A DNA stretch of 64,000 nt from Parabacteroides merdae ATCC 43184 (GTDB lineage: Bacteria; Bacteroidota; Bacteroidia; Bacteroidales; Tannerellaceae). The notes below the pieces were generated by a model, which did no database searches, was not told the origin of the DNA, and saw nothing but the letters and a program-made list of their open reading frames with translations. The translations under genes and the position numbers were made by a program. The DNA is taken from contig NZ_CP102286.1 of NCBI RefSeq assembly GCF_025151215.1, forward strand, positions 2,666,001 to 2,730,000, written 5' to 3'. Below are positions 54,744 to 63,571 of this stretch, piece after piece (the stretch's first letter is position 1; each line of letters starts with the position of its first letter).

Positions 54744-56324
54744 TTATTTCTTTGTCATTTTACTCACTTTCTTCACCAGCTTCCAGTTTATCGTCACCGG
54801 GTATTTCCGGTTCAGCTGTTCGATCCACTCGGCTTCCGCCTTGGCTTGCTGGTCCATCGGCTTGTTCCAAACTTCCTTATTGCTGATGTCGAACAGCAAG
54901 ATGCCATCCCGATACTCTTTCATAAGAAGATCGAACTCAGGATGTTTCGTAGTCAGATTCTTACGTTCGGCAGTAGTTACGATATCTCGGATAAAAAGAT
55001 CGTAAACCTCCTGCATGAAATCTCCCGCATACGATTTCGTAGAGAACGGACAGCGCTGGATATAATAAGCGAACTCACTCTGGGGAAAATCCGTGCCATT
55101 CAGATGAAACAAAGTCTTGTTCATGTCTTTCGCCTTCTCGTAGAAAGCAGGATCGGACGGAAAATAGTCGTTGCACAAAGCTTGTAGTTCGGCATAAGCC
55201 TCGGGATAGAAGCAATATCCATACTCTTTTTTCATTCGTTCATCAAACGCACCGTAATATTCGAAATTCCGTTCTCCCTGCGCCATCTGGCGAGACCAGG
55301 CCTTCTTCTTATCATCGAAAGAAGGAATACCTTTCTTCTCGATCAACTTTATAATGTGATAACCAAAACGAGTTTTCACCGGTCGGGACAATTCCCCCGG
55401 AGTGTTCAAAGCGAAAGCAGCCACTTCGAACGGCTCCACCATCTCGCCGACACCAAAAGCTGGCAACTCCCCTCCCCGCTTGGCAGAACCGGCATCAGAC
55501 GAGTATTCTTTTGCCAACATGGCAAAGTCAGCTCCATCCTTCGCTTTCCGATAAACTTCTTCCGCACGAGCCAATGTTTCAGCCTCTCCAAACTTCACCG
55601 AATCTTTCTCAAACGGGATCAGGACATGCGCTACACGTACCAGCCCCGGATTTCGCCTGCGACTGTGTATTTTTATGATATGGAAGCCCATAGTCGTCCG
55701 AACCGGCAGAGAGACGGAACCGACGGGCAACGAATAAGCGACATTTTCAAAGGCTTTAACCGTCTGCATCGGCAGCAAACAGTGTACATATTCATAGCCG
55801 ACATTTTCCTTATCGGCATCTTTCAGTTCTTTGCCGACAGCGGCAAAATCCTCTCCCGCTTGAATACGCTCATAGGCCTCGATCGCTTTCTGATATACCG
55901 GAACCGTATCTTTCGATAATGTACGTTGCGGCAAGCGGAACAGAATATGACTCAATTCCAGCACTTCTCCATACCGGTCATATACGGCACGTACAGCAGC
56001 TTCCTCTCCATCCTTATCCGACAGATAACTTGAAGTCAATTGAGCCCGATAGCTATCCAATTCATCTTTGAACGCTTTCGTCTTGTCCAGTCCCAAATCT
56101 TCCGCTTCCGCCACTTTCAGTTTGAAGTTCTTAAACAACTCCACGTATGCATTCACGGATTTACGGTCAGACAAATTAACTTCGCTATTCTTTTGTGCAA
56201 TAAAAATAAATTCATCCAACGGGATCTGCTTTCCGGCTACCGTCATCACTACCGAATCGACCGAAACTTGTGCATTTCCTGTCATACAAGCGAATACCAA
56301 AGATAATACAAGCAACTTCTTCAT
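54744..56324 (-). CDS. Periplasmic peptidyl-prolyl isomerase with two parvulin domains
   Basis: A 526-residue exported foldase from the ATG at 56324 (MKKLLVLSLVFACMTGNAQ, signal peptide). Two complete parvulin modules are visible: ELSHILFRLP ... GFHIIKIHSRRR at about 110-235 and RVAHVLIPFEKDS ... AKRGGELPAFGVGEMVEPFE ... GYHIIKLIEKKG at about 235-345. A C-terminal helical region follows. First gene of the operon that runs on to mutL. A longer start six codons upstream is possible. Confidence 0.9.
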   Translation of the reverse strand: MKKLLVLSLVFACMTGNAQVSVDSVVMTVAGKQIPLDEFIFIAQKNSEVNLSDRKSVNAYVELFKNFKLKVAEAEDLGLDKTKAFKDELDSYRAQLTSSYLSDKDGEEAAVRAVYDRYGEVLELSHILFRLPQRTLSKDTVPVYQKAIEAYERIQAGEDFAAVGKELKDADKENVGYEYVHCLLPMQTVKAFENVAYSLPVGSVSLPVRTTMGFHIIKIHSRRRNPGLVRVAHVLIPFEKDSVKFGEAETLARAEEVYRKAKDGADFAMLAKEYSSDAGSAKRGGELPAFGVGEMVEPFEVAAFALNTPGELSRPVKTRFGYHIIKLIEKKGIPSFDDKKKAWSRQMAQGERNFEYYGAFDERMKKEYGYCFYPEAYAELQALCNDYFPSDPAFYEKAKDMNKTLFHLNGTDFPQSEFAYYIQRCPFSTKSYAGDFMQEVYDLFIRDIVTTAERKNLTTKHPEFDLLMKEYRDGILLFDISNKEVWNKPMDQQAKAEAEWIEQLNRKYPVTINWKLVKKVSKMTKK

Positions 56325-56562
56325 TAATCCTTCTTTTACCATATCACGATATCGTTTACAAAAATAACACTAATCTAACGGAGATGCAGCTTAAAAAGTA
56401 CATTACCCCATTAAATTAGTGTTTTTTATAAATATAAAAACCGACATTCACTTTCAAAAGACAGGCGCCTTTTCATGAAACAGCTATTCCCACCTCTGCA
56501 AATCACTCGATTATTTTCTGCAAAAAACGGCTACAAAATAGGTAAAACCGGGAGGTTTTCAT

Positions 56563-56592
56563 TGTCCGGCACGGTACTTTAGTTGCCGGACA
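56563..56592. repeat. Inverted repeat TGTCCGGCA / TGCCGGACA
   Basis: A perfect nine-base stem (56563-56571 and 56584-56592) with a 12-base loop. Its right arm touches the left arm of the next, larger inverted repeat. Confidence 0.7.
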
Positions 56593-56670
56593 CCCCCATG
56601 TTGCTCCCTCTTACACCCGAATGTACCAGCTCTCTACACCCGGATGTTAAGGATGGTAACATGGGGGTGT
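56590..56670. repeat. Inverted repeat ACACCCCCATGTT / AACATGGGGGTGT
   Basis: A perfect 13-base repeat (56590-56602 and 56658-56670) spaced by 55 bases. That interval holds two direct copies of TACACCCGRATGT. Confidence 0.7.
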
Positions 56671-56845
56671 TTACGGAATTATCTGCTTGCTTCTGCTAAA
56701 AAAAGAGAGTTTTTTTGTGGAATGAAGAACCGTATTTCGCCAATTTAATACCTGTTATATTCGTTTTTACATTTGTTTATTCGATTATTTTATATGCTTT
56801 TTCAAAAGCAAAAGAAGGCAATACACTGGTTTTCAATTACATGAT

Positions 56846-56961
56846 AAAAACACCCTGTATCAGAAGTGATAGAGGAGTGATAAAGAAAAACACCCTGTAT
56901 CACTGCCTCTGACGCTTGAATATTAATAACTACAACCTTCGCAGTGATAGAGTGATAGAGG
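56846..56961. repeat. Direct repeats in the guaB scar (AAAAACACCCTGTATCA x2, GTGATARAG x4)
   Basis: AAAAACACCCTGTATCA is at 56846-56862 and again at 56886-56902. GTGATAGAG-type units occur at 56866, 56877 (as GTGATAAAG), 56944 and 56952. The GTGATA of one motif is the complement of the TATCAC ending the other. No gene is apparent here; a 65-codon plus-strand frame from 56715 shows no family features. Confidence 0.7.
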
Positions 56962-57026
56962 ATTTGCTGAAAACTTCGTATGCAAATCACAACCTTGGAA
57001 AATTTTGATGCGGTTGCCCTGAAAGT

Positions 57027-57095
57027 GGCAGGAATCAATAATATGTCATCAAACGTCAATCCGTCCATGACCACTCTGTCTGCAATAAATGACAT
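57027..57095 (-). pseudogene. guaB: guaB 5' remnant (first 23 codons)
   Basis: Read from the ATG at 57095 the frame gives MSFIADRVVMDGLTFDDILL then IPA, which is the start of Bacteroidetes IMP dehydrogenase (from memory, relatives read MSFIADKVVMDGLTFDDVLLIPA). After residue 23 all similarity stops, where the real enzyme would continue for over 460 residues; the frame runs on for 73 unrelated codons through the repeats at 56846-56961. IMP dehydrogenase makes XMP on the way to GMP, so a working copy must exist elsewhere or purines must be salvaged. The fragment lies between recQ and the foldase genes, on the same strand as both. Confidence 0.75.
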
Positions 57096-57138
57096 AGAAC
57101 TTATGCCTTAAAAATTATTGCACACAAACCTACAAAAC

Positions 57139-57205
57139 AATTGACAATTAACAATGGACATTTTTGTCGCCCATTGTCAATTGCCAATTGCCAATTGTCA
57201 ATTAT
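57139..57205. repeat. Heptamer-repeat hairpin (AATTGAC / AATTGTC type)
   Basis: Phased heptamers AATTGAC, AATTAAC, AATGGAC, a centre ATTTTTGTCGCC, then CATTGTC, AATTGCC, AATTGCC, AATTGTC. The halves are complementary (ACAATGG/CCATTGT at the centre). Built like the 2119-2207 element but with different heptamers; both centres contain GTCGCC or its complement next to an A/T run. Confidence 0.75.
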
Positions 57206-59386
57206 TTAATTTGCCATTTCCGACAGGAACTTAATGCGGACGAGGCGAATCTCTTCTTCCGTATAATCACCACCTAATTCTTCGATTGCATCTTCCAGAT
57301 CGTCTGTTTCCGAATCCTTGAAGTATTCATAAATATCATCGATATGATCTTCGTCCATCACATCGTTCAAGAAGTAGTCGATATTGATACGGGTTCCAGA
57401 ATAAACGATCGCTTCTATTTCGTCGAGTAGTTCGTTAAATTCCAATCCGTTCGTCATGGCTATTTCGTCTAACGCCACCTTACGGTCGATACGCTGGATG
57501 ATCGAAACCTTCAATTTGGATTTATTGGCAACCGTACGAACCCGAAGATCTTCGGGACGTTCGATCTCGTTTTCTTCCACATGACGCTTAATCAGCTCAA
57601 TGAACTCCTTACCATATCTTTTTGCCTTACCGGCTCCGACACCCGGAATATTCTGCAATTCTTCCAACGTTACCGGATAAGTAGTGGCCATCGCTTCCAG
57701 AGACGGATCCTGGAAAATAACGAAAGGAGGCACTTCCAGACGCTTGGACAACTTCTTGCGTAAATCCTTCATCATCGAGAAAAGGGCAGGATCGACCGCA
57801 CAAGCGGCTCCACCGCGTACGGGAACTTCTTCTTCCTCTTCATCGAATTCGTTGTCTTCTGTAATCTTGAAAGAGACAGGTTTCTTTATAAACTCTTTTC
57901 CTTTTTCTGTAATCTTCAACAGACCGTAGTTCTCGATGTCCTTGGCCAAATATCCGGCAATCAATGCTTGACGGATAACGGCATTCCATGTCTTCTCTTC
58001 CTCATCCGAACCGGAACCGAAAATCTCCAGTTCATTGTGCTTGTAAGATTGTATTTCGGAGGTCTCGTTGCCGACCAACATGTTGACAATATATTCTGCC
58101 TTGAATTTTTCCTTTAACGTACCAACCACTTCGAGTACGGCGCTTAATAATTCCTTTGCTTCCACTTTCTTTTTTGGGTTCAAACAATTATCACAATTTC
58201 CACAATTTTCTTCCAGGTATTCTTCACCGAAATAGTGCAACAAGACTTTCCGTCGACATACGGAAGTTTCGGCATAAGCAGCAGTCTCCAGAAGCAACTG
58301 CTTACCGATCTCCTGTTCCGCCACAGGTTTTCCCTGCATGAATTTTTCCAATTTCTGCAAGTCTTTATAGGCATAAAAAGCGATGCACTGGCCTTCACCG
58401 CCATCACGGCCGGCTCGTCCGGTTTCCTGGTAATATCCTTCGAGGCTTTTGGGAATATCATAATGGATGACATACCGTACGTCGGGTTTGTCGATCCCCA
58501 TACCGAAAGCAATGGTCGCAACGATCACGTCTGCTTTTTCCATTAGGAACGCATCCTGATTGCTCGAACGCTGCTGCGAATCCATACCGGCATGATAAGG
58601 GAGCGCCTTGATACCGTTTGCTTTCAGAATATCGGCAAATTCTTCCACCTTCTTACGGCTCAAACAATAGATAATACCGGATTTTCCCTCGTTGGACTTA
58701 ATATATTTGATGATCTCGCGGTCGATATTCGCCGTTTTCGGACGAATCTCATAATACAAATTAGAACGGTTGAAGGAGGATTTAAAGACAGAAGCGTCAA
58801 TCATTCCCAAGTTTTTCTGAATATCGTGCTGCACTTTCGGAGTGGCTGTCGCCGTCAAAGCAATCAACGGACGCTTGCCGATTTCGTTTATGATCGGACG
58901 GATACGACGATATTCCGGACGGAAATCATGCCCCCATTCAGAAATACAATGTGCTTCGTCCACTGCATAAAACGAAATATTGACTTGGCGCAGAAACTCC
59001 ACATTTTCATCTTTGGTCAATGACTCAGGAGCCACGTAGAGCAATTTCGTCCGGCCATTACGGATATCGTCTTTTACCTGGTCGATAGCCGATTTATTCA
59101 AGGAAGAGTTTATGAAATGGGCAACCCCGTCCTCTTCGCTGAAATTACGCATGGCATCCACTTGGTTCTTCATCAGGGCTATCAAAGGAGAAATCACTAT
59201 GGCCGTCCCCTGCATCATAAGAGAAGGCAGTTGATAACACAAAGATTTTCCTCCTCCGGTCGGCATCAACACAAATGTATCATTTCCTGCCAGTACATTT
59301 TCGATGATTGCTCTCTGATTTCCTTTAAAGGTATCAAAACCAAAATGTTTTTTGAGCTCTTCTGTCAAATTATCCTTCTTCGCCAT
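57206..59386 (-). CDS. recQ: ATP-dependent DNA helicase RecQ
   Basis: A 3'-5' helicase of recombination and fork repair. From MAKKDNLTEELKKHFG (ATG at 59386; a Met three codons upstream is the alternative) it is 726 residues. Walker A is PTGGGKSLCYQLP, box II DEAHCISEWGHDFRP, box VI GYYQETGRAGRDG; the zinc cysteines are in ETSVCRRKVLLHYF and CGNCDNCL, and an HRDC domain (EELQNIPGVGAGKAKRYG) sits near 550-620. The acidic C-terminal tail (600-726) is longer than in E. coli. Twenty-five bases after clpX. Confidence 0.95.
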   Translation of the reverse strand: MAKKDNLTEELKKHFGFDTFKGNQRAIIENVLAGNDTFVLMPTGGGKSLCYQLPSLMMQGTAIVISPLIALMKNQVDAMRNFSEEDGVAHFINSSLNKSAIDQVKDDIRNGRTKLLYVAPESLTKDENVEFLRQVNISFYAVDEAHCISEWGHDFRPEYRRIRPIINEIGKRPLIALTATATPKVQHDIQKNLGMIDASVFKSSFNRSNLYYEIRPKTANIDREIIKYIKSNEGKSGIIYCLSRKKVEEFADILKANGIKALPYHAGMDSQQRSSNQDAFLMEKADVIVATIAFGMGIDKPDVRYVIHYDIPKSLEGYYQETGRAGRDGGEGQCIAFYAYKDLQKLEKFMQGKPVAEQEIGKQLLLETAAYAETSVCRRKVLLHYFGEEYLEENCGNCDNCLNPKKKVEAKELLSAVLEVVGTLKEKFKAEYIVNMLVGNETSEIQSYKHNELEIFGSGSDEEEKTWNAVIRQALIAGYLAKDIENYGLLKITEKGKEFIKKPVSFKITEDNEFDEEEEEVPVRGGAACAVDPALFSMMKDLRKKLSKRLEVPPFVIFQDPSLEAMATTYPVTLEELQNIPGVGAGKAKRYGKEFIELIKRHVEENEIERPEDLRVRTVANKSKLKVSIIQRIDRKVALDEIAMTNGLEFNELLDEIEAIVYSGTRINIDYFLNDVMDEDHIDDIYEYFKDSETDDLEDAIEELGGDYTEEEIRLVRIKFLSEMAN

Positions 59387-59411
59387 ACTATTCATATTTT
59401 AAAAACCGCCG

Positions 59412-60641
59412 TCAGGTCATCTGCAGACGGTTTACGTCCGATTTTTCAAACTTTTCCTTCGCATACTCCAACGTGACATGGAGTGTCTTTTCATTTGCAG
59501 ACGGCATACTGTACATGGCATCCATCATCACAGCCTCCACAATGGAACGTAAGCCACGTGCTCCCAACTTAAACTCAAGTGCCTTATCGACTATAAATTC
59601 GAACACGTCTTCGTCAAATGTCAGTTCAATATCATCCATCGCAAACAATTTGATATATTGCTTGATGATCGAGTTCTTCGGTTCCGTCAAGATATTACGA
59701 AGCGTACTCCTATCCAACGGGTTCAAATAGGTCAAGATAGGCAGACGTCCGATGATTTCCGGAATCAGGCCAAACGATTTCAAGTCGGTTGGTGTAATGT
59801 ATTTCAGCAGATTGTTGCGATCCACCTGCGCCGTGTTTTCGTTTGCGGCGTATCCTACTACACGTGTATTCAAACGCTGGGCGATTTTCTTCTCTATTCC
59901 GTCGAAAGCGCCACCACATACAAACAGGATATTTTTCGTATCCACGGCAATCATTTTCTGCTCCGGATGCTTGCGCCCACCCTGCGGGGGTACGTTCACG
60001 ATGGAACCTTCCAAGAGCTTCAGCAAGCCCTGCTGCACACCTTCACCGCTTACATCACGGGTAATGGAAGGATTATCGCTCTTACGGGCGATCTTATCTA
60101 TTTCATCGATAAATACGATACCACGCTGTGCCGCTTCGACATCATAATCGGCAGCCTGCAACAGACGGGTCAAAATGCTTTCTATATCCTCCCCTACATA
60201 ACCGGCTTCTGTCAAGACCGTCGCATCTACAATGGCAAACGGGACATGGAGCAATTTGGCGATCGTACGGGCAAGTAGCGTTTTACCTGTCCCCGTAGCA
60301 CCCACCATAATAATATTCGATTTCTCGATCTCAACATCATCCGATGTTACTTTCTGGATCAAACGTTTGTAATGGTTATACACAGCAACCGACAGATAAC
60401 GTTTAGCGTCGTCCTGACCTATCACATATTGGTCCAGAAAAGTCTTAATATCCTCAGGCTTAGGCAGATCTTTCTGGTTTAATCCAAAAGAACTCCCCTT
60501 GCCAGGCATTTGTTCTTTTACTATTTCGTACGCTTGCTGTGCACATTCATCGCAAATAGCACCGGAAATCCCGTTAATCAACATATTAACGTCCCGGCTA
60601 CCGCGTCCGCAAAACGTACAGCTATCGCCTGTTTTGGCCAT
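59412..60641 (-). CDS. clpX: ATP-dependent Clp protease ATP-binding subunit ClpX
   Basis: AAA+ unfoldase feeding ClpP. The ATG at 60641 gives 409 residues starting [13 protein letters not shown]; the zinc-binding Cys8, Cys11, Cys30, Cys33 form the adaptor-binding domain. Walker [12 protein letters not shown], Walker [11 protein letters not shown] and sensor motifs ([19 protein letters not shown]) follow, and the ClpP-docking IGF-type loop appears as IAQRLN region. An upstream Met in the same frame runs toward clpP and is not conserved. Confidence 0.96.
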   Translation of the reverse strand: MAKTGDSCTFCGRGSRDVNMLINGISGAICDECAQQAYEIVKEQMPGKGSSFGLNQKDLPKPEDIKTFLDQYVIGQDDAKRYLSVAVYNHYKRLIQKVTSDDVEIEKSNIIMVGATGTGKTLLARTIAKLLHVPFAIVDATVLTEAGYVGEDIESILTRLLQAADYDVEAAQRGIVFIDEIDKIARKSDNPSITRDVSGEGVQQGLLKLLEGSIVNVPPQGGRKHPEQKMIAVDTKNILFVCGGAFDGIEKKIAQRLNTRVVGYAANENTAQVDRNNLLKYITPTDLKSFGLIPEIIGRLPILTYLNPLDRSTLRNILTEPKNSIIKQYIKLFAMDDIELTFDEDVFEFIVDKALEFKLGARGLRSIVEAVMMDAMYSMPSANEKTLHVTLEYAKEKFEKSDVNRLQMT

Positions 60642-60738
60642 TCCGTATTTGTTTTTTAAAGAGAGTACGTTAAAAGCTCCTGTTCCCGCATTCGATACAA
60701 GGGACAAGGGACTTTTAACGCAGCCCCTTACATTAATA

Positions 60739-61404
60739 TTATTTATTACGAACCAGAACCTTGTCGATCATACCGTAAGCCAAAGCTTCCTCTGCCGTCA
60801 TCCAATAGTCACGGTCACTATCGTGTTCAACCTTTTCATAAGGTTGACCTGAATGAGTTGATATGATTGTGTAGAGTTCCTTCTTTACTTTCAGGATTTC
60901 ACGAGCCGTGATCTCAATATCCGAAGCCTGTCCCTGCGCACCGCCTAACGGCTGGTGAATCATCACGCGGGAATGAGGCAAGGCCATACGCTTGCCTTTC
61001 GTTCCGGCGACCAGCAATACCGCAGCAAAAGAAGCTGCCATACCCGTACAGATAGTCGACACGTCACTACTGATAAACTGCATCGTGTCATAAATACCAT
61101 ATCCTGCATAAACAGAGCCACCCGGAGAATTGATATAAATTGAAATATCCTTGCCCGGATCGCTTGAATCCAGATACAACAACTGTGCCTGGATTACATT
61201 TGCCGTATAATCGTCAACCTGTGTACCTAAAAAAATGATACGGTCCATCATCAACCGTGAAAAAACGTCCATCTGAGCAACGTTCAATTGACGCTCTTCG
61301 ATAATCGTCGGAGATATGTAACTGCTGGTTATATTCATATAACTGTCCAGCGCATTACTGTTCATCCCTAAATGCTTCGTTGCATACTTTCTGAAATCTT
61401 CCAT
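60739..61404 (-). CDS. clpP: ATP-dependent Clp protease proteolytic subunit ClpP
   Basis: A 221-residue serine peptidase subunit. The catalytic Ser is in [11 protein letters not shown], His in [10 protein letters not shown], and a conserved Asp follows in [11 protein letters not shown]. The N-terminal [16 protein letters not shown] is longer than the mature form, in line with autoprocessing. Heads the clpP-clpX-recQ unit. Confidence 0.97.
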   Translation of the reverse strand: MEDFRKYATKHLGMNSNALDSYMNITSSYISPTIIEERQLNVAQMDVFSRLMMDRIIFLGTQVDDYTANVIQAQLLYLDSSDPGKDISIYINSPGGSVYAGYGIYDTMQFISSDVSTICTGMAASFAAVLLVAGTKGKRMALPHSRVMIHQPLGGAQGQASDIEITAREILKVKKELYTIISTHSGQPYEKVEHDSDRDYWMTAEEALAYGMIDKVLVRNK

Positions 61405-61473
61405 AATCTATAGTCTTATTGTGTTACCGAAAAGTCATAAAAAAAGGGATTCCTCTCTTACTTATCGGAATAA

Positions 61474-61505
61474 CAAAGTTATAAATAAATTTCTGAAAGA
61501 AACAA
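61474..61505 (-). promoter_or_regulatory. Putative clpP promoter
   Basis: On the minus strand: TTG (61505-61503), a 21-base spacer, TAACTTTG (61481-61474), 70 bases upstream of the clpP start. Confidence 0.65.
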
Positions 61506-61557
61506 CTTATTTGCTGTCCGGTAAGATATTTTTTCGAGAGAAAGCCCTTTTTAGATA

Positions 61558-61581
61558 AAAAAGCTGCTGCTGCCGCTTTTT
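61558..61581 (-). terminator. Terminator after tig
   Basis: AAAAAGC ... GCTTTTT around a GC-rich TGCTGCTGCC loop; on the minus strand it ends in a T run about ten bases past the tig stop. Confidence 0.7.
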
Positions 61582-61590
61582 CAGGTAGTC

Positions 61591-62946
61591 TTATTCTTCA
61601 AAAAGTTTGTTGAATTCGTCGGCTGTCACCTCCTTGGTATCCAGTTCGACTTGTTCTTTCAACCAGCCTGCCAGTTTTTCTTCAACTGCACGGTCAATGA
61701 TATTCTGCAGCGTCTGCTTGTTTTTCAAAATGTCTTTAGCATAGTTAGCCAATACGTCTTCCGGTACGGAAAGCATTCCATACTGGGCAAACTGGGCTTT
61801 AGCTACACGTTTAGCGAAGCCTTCGATATCAGCATCTTCAACTTTCAATCCGTTTTCCTTCACCAGATTTTCTTTGATCAGCTGATATTTCAAGTCTTCT
61901 ATGATCCGAGGATATTCTTCGTCGATCTTTTCTTTCGTATTCTTTTCATTGGCAACCAGCAACCAACGCTTTAACAGGTCTTCGGCAAACGAAAGTTCAC
62001 CGGCCTTCTGAACCAGCAGGTCACGGGCATCGACCAAGAACTTGAAGTCGCTCTGCGGAGTGAACTGCTCAGCCAAAGCTTCGCGGATCTTGTTCTTGAA
62101 TTCTTCTTCGCTGGTAACAACGCCTTCACCGAAGACTTTGTCGAACAATTCCTGGTTCAGCTCTGCATTCTTATGACGAGTCACCTCCGTGATTTCAAAG
62201 CTAAAATCGCCTGTGATACCACTGACGGCTTCCTTATTCACTTTCAAGAAAGAAGCGATTTCTGCTTCTGCACCTTCGTAGGCCTTATTCGGATTGAATA
62301 CGATCACAGAGTTCTTCTTTGCACCGATGAATTTAGCTTTTTCAGCTTCATCCTTTATGTACATCGGCATCAAAACAGCCTCTTCAACAACGATACCGCC
62401 TTCTTTCGGAGAACCGTTTTCCAGTTCGGCTACCGTACCTTTCACCAAGTCTTTTTCTTCTACATCCTCAACCTGGTCGTACGTTCCGAAATTAGCCTGG
62501 TAAGCCTCGACTTGTTTGCCGATCATTTCGTCGTCGATATTCACCTGGTAATAAGGAACCTTGTCATTTTTGGACAATTCGATCTTGATTTCCGGAGCCA
62601 GCGCTACATCAAAACAAAATTCGAAGTCTTCCTGAGTATCGAAGTTGATTTCTTTCTGTTCAGTTTCGTTAGGCAGCGGTTCGCCCAAAATGTTCAGTTT
62701 GTTTTCACGGATATAGTTGTACAGGTTTTCAGAAACCAATTTGTTGATTTCTTCGACCAACACATGCTTGCCATACATTTTCTTTACCATACCCATTGGG
62801 ACCATCCCTTTACGGAAACCCGGCATCTCTGCTTTCTGACGGAAGCTGCGAAGGCTCTTTTCAACCTTGTCTGCATAGTCAGCTTTCACTATTTCCAATT
62901 TCACAATGCCTTTTGTAGCATCAATGTTTTTAAGCGAAACGTTCAT
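61591..62946 (-). CDS. tig: Trigger factor
   Basis: Ribosome-bound chaperone at the tunnel exit (docks on L23). The 451 residues have the ribosome-binding signature FRQKAEMPGFRKGMVPMGMVKK in the N-terminal domain, then a divergent FKBP-like domain (about 150-245) and a long helical C-terminal domain. Bacteroidetes trigger factors are commonly this divergent, so isomerase activity is uncertain. Transcribed apart from clpP, with its own promoter and terminator. Confidence 0.93.
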   Translation of the reverse strand: MNVSLKNIDATKGIVKLEIVKADYADKVEKSLRSFRQKAEMPGFRKGMVPMGMVKKMYGKHVLVEEINKLVSENLYNYIRENKLNILGEPLPNETEQKEINFDTQEDFEFCFDVALAPEIKIELSKNDKVPYYQVNIDDEMIGKQVEAYQANFGTYDQVEDVEEKDLVKGTVAELENGSPKEGGIVVEEAVLMPMYIKDEAEKAKFIGAKKNSVIVFNPNKAYEGAEAEIASFLKVNKEAVSGITGDFSFEITEVTRHKNAELNQELFDKVFGEGVVTSEEEFKNKIREALAEQFTPQSDFKFLVDARDLLVQKAGELSFAEDLLKRWLLVANEKNTKEKIDEEYPRIIEDLKYQLIKENLVKENGLKVEDADIEGFAKRVAKAQFAQYGMLSVPEDVLANYAKDILKNKQTLQNIIDRAVEEKLAGWLKEQVELDTKEVTADEFNKLFEE

Positions 62947-62992
62947 TCTGAATGATTTATTTAATTAATAGTCTTGTTCGAATTTTAGGGTG

Positions 62993-63024
62993 CAAAATTA
63001 GACTTAATCTTTTAATCTCGCAAA
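62993..63024 (-). promoter_or_regulatory. Putative tig promoter
   Basis: On the minus strand: TTTG (63024-63021), a 20-base spacer, TAATTTTG (63000-62993), 47 bases before the tig start. The remainder of the 62947-63271 interval carries no gene; a TATTCCTTTG string near 63111 is a poor match to a plus-strand promoter. Confidence 0.65.
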
Positions 63025-63271
63025 TTGTTTGCTTAAATTGTTATAACCGAGATGAATTTAGGAGCAATATTATTTTTTTCAGGATAAATTGTTGTTTATC
63101 TAAAATAAATGTATTCCTTTGCGATGTGAAAGGGCATTAACCTTGAACGGACCTAACATTGTTTTTTATTTCTTCATTTACTCGTTACTTGTCGAATATC
63201 TCTCACTGTTACGAAATTCCGGTTTACTACTTTCATTGAAGTAACAATTTTATTTTTTAATTTCTATTTTT

Positions 63272-63514
63272 ATGAACATCTATGTTGGAAACCTGAACTA
63301 TCGTGTTCGGGAAGATGATTTGAAACAAGTAATGGAAGAATACGGTACGGTTGAATCCGTAAAGATCATCAAAGACCGTGAAACAGGCAAATCAAAAGGT
63401 TTTGGTTTCGTTGAAATGCCGGACGATGAAGCTGCGAAAAAAGCAATCGCCGAGTTGAACGAAGCAGAATATGAAGGCCGCCAGATAGTAATAAAAGAGG
63501 CTCGTCCTAAATAA
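63272..63514 (+). CDS. RRM-type RNA-binding protein
   Basis: An 80-residue single RNA-recognition motif protein. RNP2 is IYVGNL (residues 3-8), RNP1 is KGFGFVEM (42-49), and the beta-4 strand is EGRQIVIKEARPK. Proteins of this kind are abundant in Bacteroidetes, which lack Hfq, and may act as global RNA-binding regulators; this is a family inference. A terminator hairpin follows 25 bases after the stop. Confidence 0.92.
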   Translation: MNIYVGNLNYRVREDDLKQVMEEYGTVESVKIIKDRETGKSKGFGFVEMPDDEAAKKAIAELNEAEYEGRQIVIKEARPK

Positions 63515-63539
63515 TTACTTTTCCGGGAAAAAATAAGAA

Positions 63540-63571
63540 ACTTCTGCTTAACTTTGAGCAGAAGTTTTTTT
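63540..63571 (+). terminator. Terminator of the RRM gene, abutting the next start codon
   Basis: A perfect nine-base stem ACTTCTGCT/AGCAGAAGT with an eight-base loop and seven T's (63565-63571). The ATG of the following gene begins at the next base but one (63572-63574). Confidence 0.88.

Noticed and set aside
56715..56912. A 65-codon plus-strand frame in the guaB-scar gap
   Set aside because: It spans the direct repeats, has one chance hydrophobic stretch and no homologous pattern.
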